A stretch of DNA of 64,000 nt from an uncultured Bacilli bacterium (GTDB lineage Bacteria; Bacillota_I; Bacilli_A; RF39; UBA660). Both the position numbers and the translations under genes were made by a program. This document shows positions 16,179 through 24,787 of this stretch, piece by piece. The stretch is taken from contig CAKPIS010000003.1 of the NCBI GenBank assembly GCA_934162425.1, positions 124,001 through 188,000 on the forward strand. The letters are read 5' to 3'. Each line of letters begins with the position of its first letter. Position 1 is the first letter of the stretch. A model generated the notes under the pieces. The model searched no databases, had not been told where the DNA came from, and worked only from the letters and a program-made list of their open reading frames with translations.

Positions 16179-18131
16179 TTACTTAAGTAATTTTTCAATC
16201 CTTTTATAAATTGTATCATCATCTAATTTTAATTTTTTAAGAACATCTTCTTCTTTACCAGAGTATCCGAATTCATCTATACCCATTATATATTTATCGT
16301 TGTAAACATATTTATGCCATCCAAATTTAGAAGCTCTTTCTATAACGAATGTTTTATAACCTATTGGAAGAATTTCATCTTTATAGCTTTGAGGTTGTTC
16401 GTTAAATAATCTTGTACAAGGCATTGAAACAACTCTTATTTCCATATTTTTACGTGATAATTTCTCTGCTATATCAATTGCAAGAGCAACTTCACTACCT
16501 GTTGCTATTATTATGCCAAATAATTTTTTCTTTTCTTTTCTTACTATGTAAGCACCCTTTTTAACCATTAAAGGATCAGTTGTACTTAAATTAACCACTT
16601 TGTTTCTTGAAATAACTATAGAACTTGGTTTGTCATTATTTAAAGCTGTATGCCATGAACCAATAACTTCATTAGCATCACATGGTCTATATACATAAAA
16701 ATTAGGAATTGAACGAAGCATTGCTAATTGTTCAACTGGCTGATGTGTTGGTCCATCTTCTCCAATATTTACGCTATCATGAGTAAATACAAATATACTT
16801 GGAATATTCATCAAACTAGCCATTCTAATAGAAGGTTTTAAATAATCAGAAAAAGCTAAAAAAGTAGAAGCAAAAGGTCTTAATCCAGATAATGCAATAC
16901 CATTAGTAATAGCACCCATTGCATGTTCCCTAACACCATATCTAATATTTTTACCATTTAAAGATGTACTGTTAAAATCATCAAAACTCTTTAAATAAGT
17001 TTTACAAGATGATGCCGTATCAGCACTCCCACCTAAAAAACAAGGATAATTATCAGCTATTATGTTCATAACTTTACTATTAATATTTCTTAACTCATCA
17101 TCATCAAATAATGCATCATTAAAAAGCTTAGTAACATCATATCTTTTATCTTCATTTAATGAAAGCAAAAATCTTTTAGTATCACTATCACAAGTATTTA
17201 AGTAAGCATTATACTTAACTTCCCACTTCTTTTTATCGTGCATAACTCTTATTCTTATGAAATTAGCCATTTCTTTTCTTAAGCTTCTTATATTTTTAAA
17301 TAGATCTGTATCAACGGATAATTTAACTCTTAATTGTCTTATGTCTTCTTTAGTTAATGTTCCTCCATGAACTTTATTTGTGCCTTGAAGTAAAGAACCT
17401 TTTCCTATTACTGTTTTAACTTCAATGAATGATGGCTGTCCTTTACATCTTTTAGCTTTATTAATAGCCATATCAATAAGTAGTGAATTATTACCATCTG
17501 CAACAACTTGTGTATACCACCCCATTGCCTCAAAACGTTTTAATATGTCCTCATCAAAAGAAGCTTTTAAACTTCCATCTAACGTAACTTTATTTGAATC
17601 TAATATAACAATTAAATTATCTAATTTTAAATTCCCGGCAAGTGAGCAAGCTTCATAGCTAACACCTTCCATTAAATCTCCCTCAGAACATAAAACATAG
17701 GTGTTGTAACTTATAAGACCATTAAATTTTTCTTTTAAGTATTTAGCTGATATTGCCATACCAACTGCTGAAGCTATTCCTTGTCCTAAAGGACCAGTTG
17801 ACATATCAACTCCTTTTGTTACTCCATACTCTGGATGACCTGGAGTTACAGAATCAATTTGTCTAAACTCTTTTAAGTCATTAATAGATATATCAAAACC
17901 AGACATATAAAGCATGGAATATAATAAAGCTGATGCATGTCCTGCTGACAAAACAAACCTATCTCTATTTATCCATTTTTCATCTAAAACATCTATGTTT
18001 AAATGTTTACTATATAATGTATACAATATTGGTGCAGCTCCAAGAGCTATACCTGGATGCCCACTTCCAGCTTTTGATATCTGTGCAATAGATAATGCTT
18101 TAATAGCATTTATTATTCTTTCATCATTCAT
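16179..18131 (-). CDS. tkt: Transketolase
   Basis: 650 aa, the normal length. Thiamine-diphosphate enzyme that transfers two-carbon units in the non-oxidative pentose phosphate pathway. Seen: GSGHPGIALGAAPILYTLY at the N-terminus, the cofactor loop SEGDLMEGVSYEA (near 150) in place of the usual GDGCLMEG, the pyrimidine-domain segment GVREHAMGAITNGIAL (near 400) with the catalytic Glu, and the C-terminal domain with IIATGSEVALAIDIAEKL. Good AGGAAGG ribosome site. Its own promoter lies immediately upstream, and the long hairpin separates it from sirA. Confidence 0.95.
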   Translation of the reverse strand: MNDERIINAIKALSIAQISKAGSGHPGIALGAAPILYTLYSKHLNIDVLDEKWINRDRFVLSAGHASALLYSMLYMSGFDISINDLKEFRQIDSVTPGHPEYGVTKGVDMSTGPLGQGIASAVGMAISAKYLKEKFNGLISYNTYVLCSEGDLMEGVSYEACSLAGNLKLDNLIVILDSNKVTLDGSLKASFDEDILKRFEAMGWYTQVVADGNNSLLIDMAINKAKRCKGQPSFIEVKTVIGKGSLLQGTNKVHGGTLTKEDIRQLRVKLSVDTDLFKNIRSLRKEMANFIRIRVMHDKKKWEVKYNAYLNTCDSDTKRFLLSLNEDKRYDVTKLFNDALFDDDELRNINSKVMNIIADNYPCFLGGSADTASSCKTYLKSFDDFNSTSLNGKNIRYGVREHAMGAITNGIALSGLRPFASTFLAFSDYLKPSIRMASLMNIPSIFVFTHDSVNIGEDGPTHQPVEQLAMLRSIPNFYVYRPCDANEVIGSWHTALNNDKPSSIVISRNKVVNLSTTDPLMVKKGAYIVRKEKKKLFGIIIATGSEVALAIDIAEKLSRKNMEIRVVSMPCTRLFNEQPQSYKDEILPIGYKTFVIERASKFGWHKYVYNDKYIMGIDEFGYSGKEEDVLKKLKLDDDTIYKRIEKLLK

Positions 18132-18158
18132 AATAAAACCTTCCTATTCTATAAACTT

Positions 18159-18187
18159 ATTATAAGTCAAAAAGGTATTTTTATCAA
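18159..18187 (-). promoter_or_regulatory. Promoter of tkt
   Basis: TTGATA (18182-18187) and TATAAT (18159-18164) separated by 17 bases on the minus strand. Confidence 0.75.
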
Positions 18188-18194
18188 TAATAAA

Positions 18195-18344
18195 TTAATC
18201 ATTTAAAACTATGCTAGTGTCATTTCTAACTTGTTTTTTATCTTCGTTTGTAGGAGCATTTACAACCCATAATACATTTACAATAGTAATTATTAAAAAT
18301 ATAATCATCATTCCTTTATAGTCTTTTAAAAAATTCATATTCAT
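18195..18344 (-). CDS. 49-aa single-pass membrane protein, SOS-controlled (YneA/SosA position)
   Basis: ATG at 18344 with AAGGAG six bases upstream; 49 codons then TAA. Residues 1-10 are a short N-terminus, 11-29 a membrane helix (GMMIIFLIITIVNVLWVV), and 30-49 a polar tail. It is divergent from lexA, with a LexA box exactly between the minus-35 and minus-10 of its promoter. B. subtilis yneA and staphylococcal sosA occupy this place; both encode small membrane proteins that delay cell division during DNA damage. There is no LysM domain as in YneA, and the sequence itself is too short to prove homology. Role as a division inhibitor is inference from position and control. Confidence 0.72.
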   Translation of the reverse strand: MNMNFLKDYKGMMIIFLIITIVNVLWVVNAPTNEDKKQVRNDTSIVLND

Positions 18345-18373
18345 CACTCCTTATCGTTTTAAATTACAATTAT

Positions 18374-18402
18374 ATATTAACACGAACATATGTATGTGTC
18401 AA
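18374..18402 (-). promoter_or_regulatory. Promoter of the 49-aa membrane protein
   Basis: Perfect TTGACA (18397-18402) and TAATAT (18374-18379), 17-base spacer on the minus strand. The spacer contains a LexA box. Confidence 0.75.
18383..18396. promoter_or_regulatory. LexA box 1
   Basis: CGAACATATGTATG matches the Bacillus-type LexA consensus CGAACATATGTTCG at 12 of 14 positions. It fills the spacer of the minus-strand promoter. Confidence 0.8.
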
Positions 18403-18411
18403 TAGTAAAAT

Positions 18412-18425
18412 TGAACAAATGTTTG
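18412..18425. promoter_or_regulatory. LexA box 2
   Basis: TGAACAAATGTTTG matches CGAACRNRYGTTYG at 13 of 14 positions. It overlaps the minus-35 of the lexA promoter, giving autorepression. Confidence 0.85.
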
Positions 18426-18451
18426 ACAATGTAAAGCAATTGTGTTATTAT
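18423..18451 (+). promoter_or_regulatory. Promoter of lexA
   Basis: TTGACA (18423-18428) and TATTAT (18446-18451) with a 17-base spacer. LexA box 2 covers the first three bases of the minus-35. Confidence 0.8.
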
Positions 18452-18478
18452 TAAATTGTAATAAAAAGGAGAAATACT

Positions 18479-19090
18479 ATGCAAAAATTAACAAATAGAC
18501 AAAATGATGTATTAGATTGTATAAAAAGCTTTTCTGCAAAGCATGGCTATCCACCTACAGTAAGAGAAATTGGAGAGGTTTTGGGACTTAATTCACCCGC
18601 TACTATTCAATCCCATATAAATGCTTTAGAGCATAAAGGATACATAAAAAAAACTAGTTCAAAATATAGATCTTTAGAGATTGTTGGTAATAATGAATAT
18701 TTAAATGAGGATATTGCACAAGTTCCACTACTTGGAAAAGTAACTGCTGGAACCCCTATTGAAGCTATTGAAACTCCTAATGAATTTTTTAGCTTACCTG
18801 CATATTTAATACCAAAAAATGAAGAAGTATTCACTTTAAAGGTAAGTGGTGAAAGTATGATAAATGCTGGGATTTTAGATGGAGATATAGTAATAGTTAA
18901 AAGACAGAATGTAGCTAGAAATGGTGATATAATAGTAGCTATGACAGAAGAGAATGAAGTTACTTTAAAAACATTTTATAAGGAACAAGGATACATTAGA
19001 TTACAACCAGAAAATGATACTATGAAACCAATAATACTTTCTACTTGTACTATTTTAGGTAAAGCTATTGGATTATATAGAAAATTTTAA
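18479..19090 (+). CDS. lexA: LexA SOS repressor
   Basis: 203 aa. Winged helix-turn-helix at 1-65 (PPTVREIGEVLGLNSPATIQSHINALE), then a peptidase S24 domain. The self-cleavage bond is Ala90-Gly91 (KVTAGTP); the catalytic dyad is Ser126 (SGESM) and Lys164 (VTLKTF). All residues needed for RecA-stimulated cleavage are present. Its promoter is covered by LexA box 2, and the divergent membrane-protein gene by box 1. It converges on the fic gene with a shared terminator. Confidence 0.96.
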   Translation: MQKLTNRQNDVLDCIKSFSAKHGYPPTVREIGEVLGLNSPATIQSHINALEHKGYIKKTSSKYRSLEIVGNNEYLNEDIAQVPLLGKVTAGTPIEAIETPNEFFSLPAYLIPKNEEVFTLKVSGESMINAGILDGDIVIVKRQNVARNGDIIVAMTEENEVTLKTFYKEQGYIRLQPENDTMKPIILSTCTILGKAIGLYRKF

Positions 19091-19112
19091 AAGAGCTTAA
19101 AGGCTCTTTTTT
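19089..19112. terminator. Terminator between lexA and fic
   Basis: AAGAGC and GCTCTT stem followed by TTTTTT on the plus strand. It overlaps the 3' end of the converging fic gene. Confidence 0.8.
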
Positions 19113-20242
19113 ACGTGTATATTTTTAATTAAATTGTCATCATAATCTACGTATTTAAAGTTAAATGCTAATTCATAATTATTTTTAAAGCTAGACAAGT
19201 GCCCATTAGTTTCCCTTGTTTTAATTAGTATATCTTTTTCTATTAAAGGTAATATCATTTCCTCTTCTATTTTTAATACTTTTTTCTTATCATTATATCT
19301 ATTATACATATTAGCAAAATCACTTACCGTTATATTTCCTTTTATTGAAAGAAGATAATGAAGAGTTTGATAATCTAATGTTTCTAACTTTTTTGAGCAA
19401 GAATTTGCAATTAATTGCATAAAATATTCTTTTTCAAGTTCTGCAAGTACAGTATTCATCATGTATTTTAAAAACAGTGATATATTTGAGTATTTTTTTG
19501 TTTCTCTTATTATTTTATAATATTCATTTTTATTTATCTGAATTCCTCTATTAAAAATTACATATGGATAAACATTATTATTTAATAAATACCACATACT
19601 AGTTGTTCTAGCTGTTCTACCATTAACATCATAATAAGGATGTATATAAACAAAGTAAAAGTGCAATATTTGAGATTTTAAATAACTCATGGTCTTAGTA
19701 TCATCAAAAGAATAATTATTCATAAAATCTAGTAACTCGTCCATCTTATCTTCAATTAAACTTGCATCAAGTCCCATATCAGGCCTTTTAGTAACATCAC
19801 TAGAATAATAGATATAAACAGGATTTTTTCTATAATATTCTCCCATATTTTTATAATCTTCATCATCTAATAGTCCTTTACTCAAAATTGAATTTAATTC
19901 TTTTAAAGTTTCTTTAGTAATATCTTTATTATCTAATATATATCTATATCCTTCATATAAGTTAATAATACGTAATTTATCTTTTTCTTGGCTATTTTTA
20001 TATATTTTCTTTTCATTTACAACTTTTTTAATTTTTTCTATATCATCATAATATCCTTCAACACTATTGTTAGATTGTACTTCGTTAAATAATAAAACTT
20101 TTTTAGCAAAAGATAATGTATCCATTTTACCAGATTTTAATATAAATTCTTCTAATTCTTCTTCTTTTTCTTTTAACATATTTTCGTTTATATAAAAATA
20201 TCTATTATTGTTTTTAAGCGGTAATATAATTTTATTATTCAT
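19097..20242 (-). CDS. Fic family protein
   Basis: 381 aa. Fic proteins transfer AMP (or similar groups) from a nucleotide to a protein hydroxyl. The active-site motif is HPYYDVNGRTAR at 201-212 with the catalytic His201; Val206 replaces the usual Gly. An inhibitory-helix motif NNSVEG at 58-63 precedes the Fic core, placing it among proteins with an N-terminal autoinhibitory segment; Glu62 would be the inhibitory Glu. C-terminal region (about 285-380) looks like a winged-helix domain (NITVSDFANMYN). Target is unknown. It may be a housekeeping Fic or part of an antitoxin-free control system. It has its own TATAAT at 20272-20277. Confidence 0.88.
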   Translation of the reverse strand: MNNKIILPLKNNNRYFYINENMLKEKEEELEEFILKSGKMDTLSFAKKVLLFNEVQSNNSVEGYYDDIEKIKKVVNEKKIYKNSQEKDKLRIINLYEGYRYILDNKDITKETLKELNSILSKGLLDDEDYKNMGEYYRKNPVYIYYSSDVTKRPDMGLDASLIEDKMDELLDFMNNYSFDDTKTMSYLKSQILHFYFVYIHPYYDVNGRTARTTSMWYLLNNNVYPYVIFNRGIQINKNEYYKIIRETKKYSNISLFLKYMMNTVLAELEKEYFMQLIANSCSKKLETLDYQTLHYLLSIKGNITVSDFANMYNRYNDKKKVLKIEEEMILPLIEKDILIKTRETNGHLSSFKNNYELAFNFKYVDYDDNLIKNIHVKKSL

Positions 20243-20295
20243 AATAGATAGTCACCTCTTTTTGATTAAGTATTATACAACATAAAAAAGTAAAA

Positions 20296-20324
20296 AGGAA
20301 GCTTAAAATAACATCAAGCTTCCT
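20296..20324 (-). terminator. Terminator hairpin 1 between the DUF1016-DinD gene and fic
   Basis: Perfect AGGAAGCTT / AAGCTTCCT stem followed by TTTTTACTTTTTT on the minus strand. Confidence 0.8.
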
Positions 20325-20333
20325 AATCTATAT

Positions 20334-20360
20334 AAAAACGCTTTATCATGCATCAGCGTT
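20334..20360 (-). terminator. Terminator hairpin 2 between the DUF1016-DinD gene and fic
   Basis: AACGCT / AGCGTT stem followed by a T run on the minus strand, ten bases before hairpin 1. Confidence 0.65.
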
Positions 20361-20373
20361 CTACAATATTATA

Positions 20374-20414
20374 TGGTTTGTAACTTTTTTGTTTACTACT
20401 TTTTATACAAACCA
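20374..20414. repeat. 9-bp inverted repeat downstream of the chimera
   Basis: TGGTTTGTA (20374-20382) and TACAAACCA (20406-20414) are perfect inverted copies 23 bases apart. The 20415-20518 stretch holds nothing else that I can recognise. Confidence 0.5.
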
Positions 20415-20518
20415 ATTTATATACATTTATAATTTATCCATTTTTATAATAAAATTACACATATATTTTTATTATATGTTTAATTCTTTCTAATATACTT
20501 CTTGTCATAAAAGTTAAA

Positions 20519-21942
20519 TTACTTTTTTATTATCCATTTTTTATCTTTGGCTAATTCTTTTAAACTCTTTTCTGGTGTAGGTAATTTTTCTGGCATAGTT
20601 CCACCTAATCTTTCAATGCTATTTCTTACTTCTTTTCCTACTTCATATAAGCAGAATTTACAGTATATTCATTATCTACGTTTTCTCTTTTTAATTTAGC
20701 ATCTGTTTGAGCTATTCGAAATATATTATCAGCTAGTTCTTCACTACCTATATTATCTAATATATCTTCTTTATATCTTAATTTCTTTCTTTTTGCAATA
20801 TCATCTGCCGTCTGGCCATTATATAGTCCTTTATATCCTGCATTATAAACTCTAGCTAAGTTCTTTACTCCACTATTAATAGCTGTTTTATTTAAATTAT
20901 AATTACCTCTTCTTGCTTGGTTTCTTCTATATAATCTTTTCTCATCTTCAATTACATTAATGAACTCTTGTTTTGATGGTATTGTTAATTTAAACTCAGC
21001 TGAAAAGATCGTATTATTATCTTCTGGAAGCGTATATTTAACTATTGTTTCGTTTTTATCAGTTGATAATAATATTCCAATAGTTTTATTTTCGTCCAAC
21101 GCTTTTACATTTCTATCGTAATAGTTTACATACATCTGCATTTGTCCAATGTCCTTATGAGTTACTTTTCCTATTTTTAAATCTATAATTACAAAGCTTT
21201 TAAGTATTCTATTATAAAATAACAAATCAGGATAATAATGCTCTGTATCAAGTGTAATTCTAACTTGATTACCAACATAAGTAAATCCCTTACCTAACTC
21301 CAATAAAAATTCTTTTAAATGATTTAAAATATTTTTTTCTAAATCAGACTCTAAATAATTTGTATTTTCCTTAATATCTAAAAACTCTAATACAAATGGA
21401 TCTTTTATTATATCCTTAGGTTCATTAACTATAAAACCTTTATTTGATATTTCCAATATTTTATTTTTATCTTCTGCATTATATACTCTTTCATATAAAA
21501 GTGTTGATCTTTGTCTTGCAAGTTCTCTAACATTCCAATTAGAATTAATACATTCATGCATATAAAAATTTCTTTTTACATCATCTTCTATTTTTATAAG
21601 TTCTAAATAATGAGACCATGATAATTGCGACGACAATGTTGTCGCAATTGGATAACATAAATAGAATTTTCTCTTTCTTTCTAAATTTCTTTTTGAAAAA
21701 CCTTTTCCAAAAGCTGTTGTAAGTCTAATAGATAATTCCTTAGTAATATAATCATTATATTTAGCCTTTTTATTTCCACTTTGTTTTTCTATTGTCATTT
21801 TACCTATGTTCCAATATAGTTTTATCATTTCTGTATTAATAGTCTTATATACTCTATTTCTACTTTCTTCAATTAACTTTTTTATATCATTATATAGCAC
21901 ATCAACTTCCTTACTATCTATTAAATCAATTTTACTTTTCAT
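20519..21942 (-). pseudogene. DUF1016 nuclease fused to DinD C-terminus, frameshifted near its end
   Basis: The start ATG at 21942 (AAAGGAAG site) opens a DUF1016/YhcG-type protein: an N-terminal helical domain (MIKLYWNIGKMTIEKQ) and a PDDEXK nuclease-like domain (YYPDLLFYN, FVIIDLKIGKVTHKDIGQM). After about residue 330 it switches to sequence of DinD, the DNA-damage-inducible protein D: EDEKRLYRRN, NAGYKGLYNGQTADDIAKRK, NIGSEELADNIFRIAQTDAKLKRENV. A stop follows SAYMK at 20638. In the next frame the DinD tail continues (EVGKEVRNSIERLGGTMPEKL, PTPEKSLKEL) to a stop at 20519, so one base is missing around 20650. It starts 11 bases after the comEC stop, without a terminator between them. Confidence 0.8.
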
Positions 21943-21953
21943 ATTCTTCCTTT

Positions 21954-23945
21954 CTATGGCTTGCAATTTTTAACCTTATATCCATTCTTATTTAATCTAA
22001 TTTCTATACTTCCATCCTTATCTGTTCGGTATATTTTACTATCCTTTAAAATATCTAACACTGCCTCTTTAGGGTGACCATACCTATTATTTTCACCTAC
22101 ACTAATTAAACTATATTTAGGATTAATACTATCAATAAATCTTTTGCTACTACTTGTATTAGAGCCATGGTGTCCTACTTTTAAAAAGTCTATGTCATTT
22201 AAATCATACATATCTAAAATATCGTTTTCTCTTTTAATACTAGCATCTGCCATAAATAGAAATTTTAAATTTTTGTAATTAAAGTAAAGTACACTAGAAT
22301 TGTCATTTTCATTATCATATAAAGATGTATTTAAAAATTGAAATTTATACTTATCTATATTTAAATTATCAATACATGAATAGTATTTAATTTTTTTATT
22401 TTCTAACGCTTTGATTAATTTATTTTCTAAATTATTAAACTCACCACAATTTAATATAACCTTTGAAACTCTAATATTATTTATCAAATTAACTGATTCT
22501 CCCATATGATCATAATCACCATGAGTTAAAATAAGTACATCTATTCTGTTTATTCCTTTAGAATTAAGATAAGGAATTATTTTATTCTTTGCAAGTGAAT
22601 AATTACTGTTAAATAAACCACCTGTATCTATTAAAATTGTTTTACCATGTGGAAGTATAATTACACTAGAATCTCCTTGGCCAACATCTAAATAAGTAAT
22701 AGTTTGATTAAAAATAAACAATCTACTATTTACATTAATTACAAATATTAAAAGATACAGCATTATATATTTCTTATTTTTATTTATAAAAAGATATAAG
22801 AAAACGTAATATAAAATAATCATAAAAATATTAGGTTTAGAAATAGCAAATGAAAACACTTTTACTTTATTTAAAAAACCTATAGTATAGTTAAAGAACT
22901 TAATTAAATTGTAAAAAGAATTATCCAAGAATTTGAACATAAATGTTAGCAAACTAAAAGGAAATATTATAATTGTTACTACAGGAATATAAATCAAATT
23001 ATATATAATTGTAAGTAAATTCACTTTAAAATAATATAAAGCTAAAATTGGAACTGATGATAAAAAACTAATTAAACTAGTATAAACTAAATTTTTTCTT
23101 TTTACACTAAGTATAAAAAAGGTTATAGTAAAAGAAAAAATAAAACCAATATTATAAACCAAATAAGGATTAAAAAGTAATAATATAAAAAATACAAATA
23201 CAAGTAAATAATTTTTTTTATAATTAAGAGAATATCTTTTATTTAAAAAACATGCCAATAAAAAGAAGACACATCTTATAAGTGATATCGCATAATTAGT
23301 TAAAAATAACATAAATAGTAAAAATATGAACATAACTTTTTCTTTTAATTTTTTATTTTTAATTAATTTATTAAGCACTAATAAAAAGAAATTAATATGC
23401 ATACCAGAAATAGCAAAAAGATGACTGATACCTAAATTTTTGTACCATTCTTTATAGTCTTTTTCTATCATACTTTGATCTGCTATAATAAAAGCTTTTA
23501 AATAATTACTAGATTTATATTTATCTATATGTTTGATAAAATCATTTTTTATTCTGTATAAAATATTTTTATTCTTGCTAATTAAAAGGGACTTTTCCTC
23601 TACTAACACATATTTTATGTTTAATGATAATAAATACTTGCGATAATTAAAAAGATTAAATATCGAATTATTTTTAGAAGTCTTAATACTACCACATACT
23701 TTAACTTTATCCCCTAAGTAATATTTAAAATTATCATATGTAGTAACTCTATATTTATAATTATTTTTAATATCATAAACATATCTATTATCATATTTAA
23801 TTACATTAACTATCTTACCTTTAATACATCCATCTTTTATAAATTCTTCCTTTTTATCATTAATTAATAAATAAAATGTTTTAATTAATGAGATAACACA
23901 AATTAAAATTAATACTATACTTAATTTCTTTTTATCAAACTTCAA
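21954..23945 (-). CDS. comEC: ComEC/Rec2 DNA uptake channel
   Basis: 663 aa, full length. ComEC carries single-stranded DNA across the membrane in natural transformation. Order seen: N-terminal membrane helices and an OB-like soluble domain (about 35-115), the ComEC membrane core with about eight to ten helices (about 145-410, containing HLFAISGMHINFFLL), and a C-terminal metallo-beta-lactamase-like nuclease domain (about 425-660) with LTHGDYDHMG and GHHGSNTSS. The start is TTG, overlapping the comEA stop by 11 bases and preceded by AAGGATAATA. Co-transcribed with comEA. Confidence 0.93.
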   Translation of the reverse strand: MKFDKKKLSIVLILICVISLIKTFYLLINDKKEEFIKDGCIKGKIVNVIKYDNRYVYDIKNNYKYRVTTYDNFKYYLGDKVKVCGSIKTSKNNSIFNLFNYRKYLLSLNIKYVLVEEKSLLISKNKNILYRIKNDFIKHIDKYKSSNYLKAFIIADQSMIEKDYKEWYKNLGISHLFAISGMHINFFLLVLNKLIKNKKLKEKVMFIFLLFMLFLTNYAISLIRCVFFLLACFLNKRYSLNYKKNYLLVFVFFILLLFNPYLVYNIGFIFSFTITFFILSVKRKNLVYTSLISFLSSVPILALYYFKVNLLTIIYNLIYIPVVTIIIFPFSLLTFMFKFLDNSFYNLIKFFNYTIGFLNKVKVFSFAISKPNIFMIILYYVFLYLFINKNKKYIMLYLLIFVINVNSRLFIFNQTITYLDVGQGDSSVIILPHGKTILIDTGGLFNSNYSLAKNKIIPYLNSKGINRIDVLILTHGDYDHMGESVNLINNIRVSKVILNCGEFNNLENKLIKALENKKIKYYSCIDNLNIDKYKFQFLNTSLYDNENDNSSVLYFNYKNLKFLFMADASIKRENDILDMYDLNDIDFLKVGHHGSNTSSSKRFIDSINPKYSLISVGENNRYGHPKEAVLDILKDSKIYRTDKDGSIEIRLNKNGYKVKNCKP

Positions 23946-24657
23946 TATTATCCTTTATTTTATTAAATATACTCTCTCCAATGCCAGATACATTTAATAT
24001 GTCTTCTATTTTTTCAAAATATCCATTAGTATTTCTATAATCTATTATCTTTTTAGCCTTTGCTTCTCCTATTCCTTTCAAAGTCATAAGTTCTTCCAAA
24101 CTAGCCGTATTAATTGATATTTTGCCTTGAATTAAGTTAGTCTTTTTTTCTTCATTTTTACTTTCTTTGGAAGCTTTTGTAGTAGAGGCATCTTTAGCAT
24201 TATTACATGCTTTATTACCAGTATCTGGACATACACACTCTGTTGATACACATTTTAAAGCTTTATTATCACTACTATTATTATTTTTCATATAGTCTTC
24301 TATTTCTTTAGTAGTATAAATAATTAAATACATTTCATCTTCTACTTTTTTACTTAAATTTAAATTTTTAGTATAAGAATCATTAGTAAGCCCTCCAGCA
24401 AGTTTTATAACATCAGTAATTCGTTTTCCCTCTTCTATTTCATACACTCCAGGTGAATTAACAGCCCCTTTAATATCAACAAACACCGTACCATTATCCT
24501 TATTTTTAGACTCTTTTTTATTAATAACAGACATTTTTTTATCACTTTCAGTTTGAATAGTATCTTCTCTATCAGTGATAAAGCTAATAGTAAGCATTAA
24601 TATTACTACAAAAATAAATATAAAATATTTCCAATACCTTCTTAAAAAATTAAACAT
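23935..24657 (-). CDS. comEA: ComEA DNA receptor
   Basis: 240 aa. One N-terminal membrane helix (9-26). An SLBB domain (about 57-105, VFVDIKGAVNSPGVYEIEEG) is followed by a linker with three Cys (CVSTECVCPDTGNKAC) and two helix-hairpin-helix motifs (about 175-240, INTASLEELMTLKGIGEAKAKKI) that bind double-stranded DNA. ComEA holds incoming DNA at the cell surface for ComEC. Strong GGAGG site. The Cys-rich linker is not in the Bacillus protein that I recall and could form disulfides outside the cell. Confidence 0.92.
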   Translation of the reverse strand: MFNFLRRYWKYFIFIFVVILMLTISFITDREDTIQTESDKKMSVINKKESKNKDNGTVFVDIKGAVNSPGVYEIEEGKRITDVIKLAGGLTNDSYTKNLNLSKKVEDEMYLIIYTTKEIEDYMKNNNSSDNKALKCVSTECVCPDTGNKACNNAKDASTTKASKESKNEEKKTNLIQGKISINTASLEELMTLKGIGEAKAKKIIDYRNTNGYFEKIEDILNVSGIGESIFNKIKDNIEV

Positions 24658-24672
24658 TTTTACCTCCTTCTA

Positions 24673-24701
24673 ATCATATTATTATCTACTTAATATGTAA
24701 A
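24673..24701 (-). promoter_or_regulatory. Promoter of comEA-comEC
   Basis: TTTACA (24696-24701) and TATGAT (24673-24678), 17-base spacer on the minus strand. I see no ComK-type box, so expression may be constitutive or use another control. Confidence 0.6.
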
Positions 24702-24721
24702 ACCCTCTTACAAAATAAAAA

Positions 24722-24748
24722 AAGTTAGAATTTTTTTGATTCTAACTT
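24722..24748 (-). terminator. Terminator of ftsW
   Basis: AAGTTAGAAT and ATTCTAACTT form a perfect 10-bp stem followed by TTTTTTATTTTG on the minus strand. Confidence 0.85.
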
Positions 24749-24787
24749 AAAAATATTATTTAAATTTTTTAATTTTTTTAATATGTA

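Noticed and set aside
20374..20414. 9-bp inverted repeat as insertion sequence ends or an att site
   Set aside because: Only 41 bases in total, no transposase or target duplication; more likely a hairpin or operator.
5810..23937. Mycoplasma genetic code (TGA = Trp)
   Set aside because: TGA ends cse60-like and comEA genes at overlaps with their downstream neighbours, and Trp codons inside genes are TGG.
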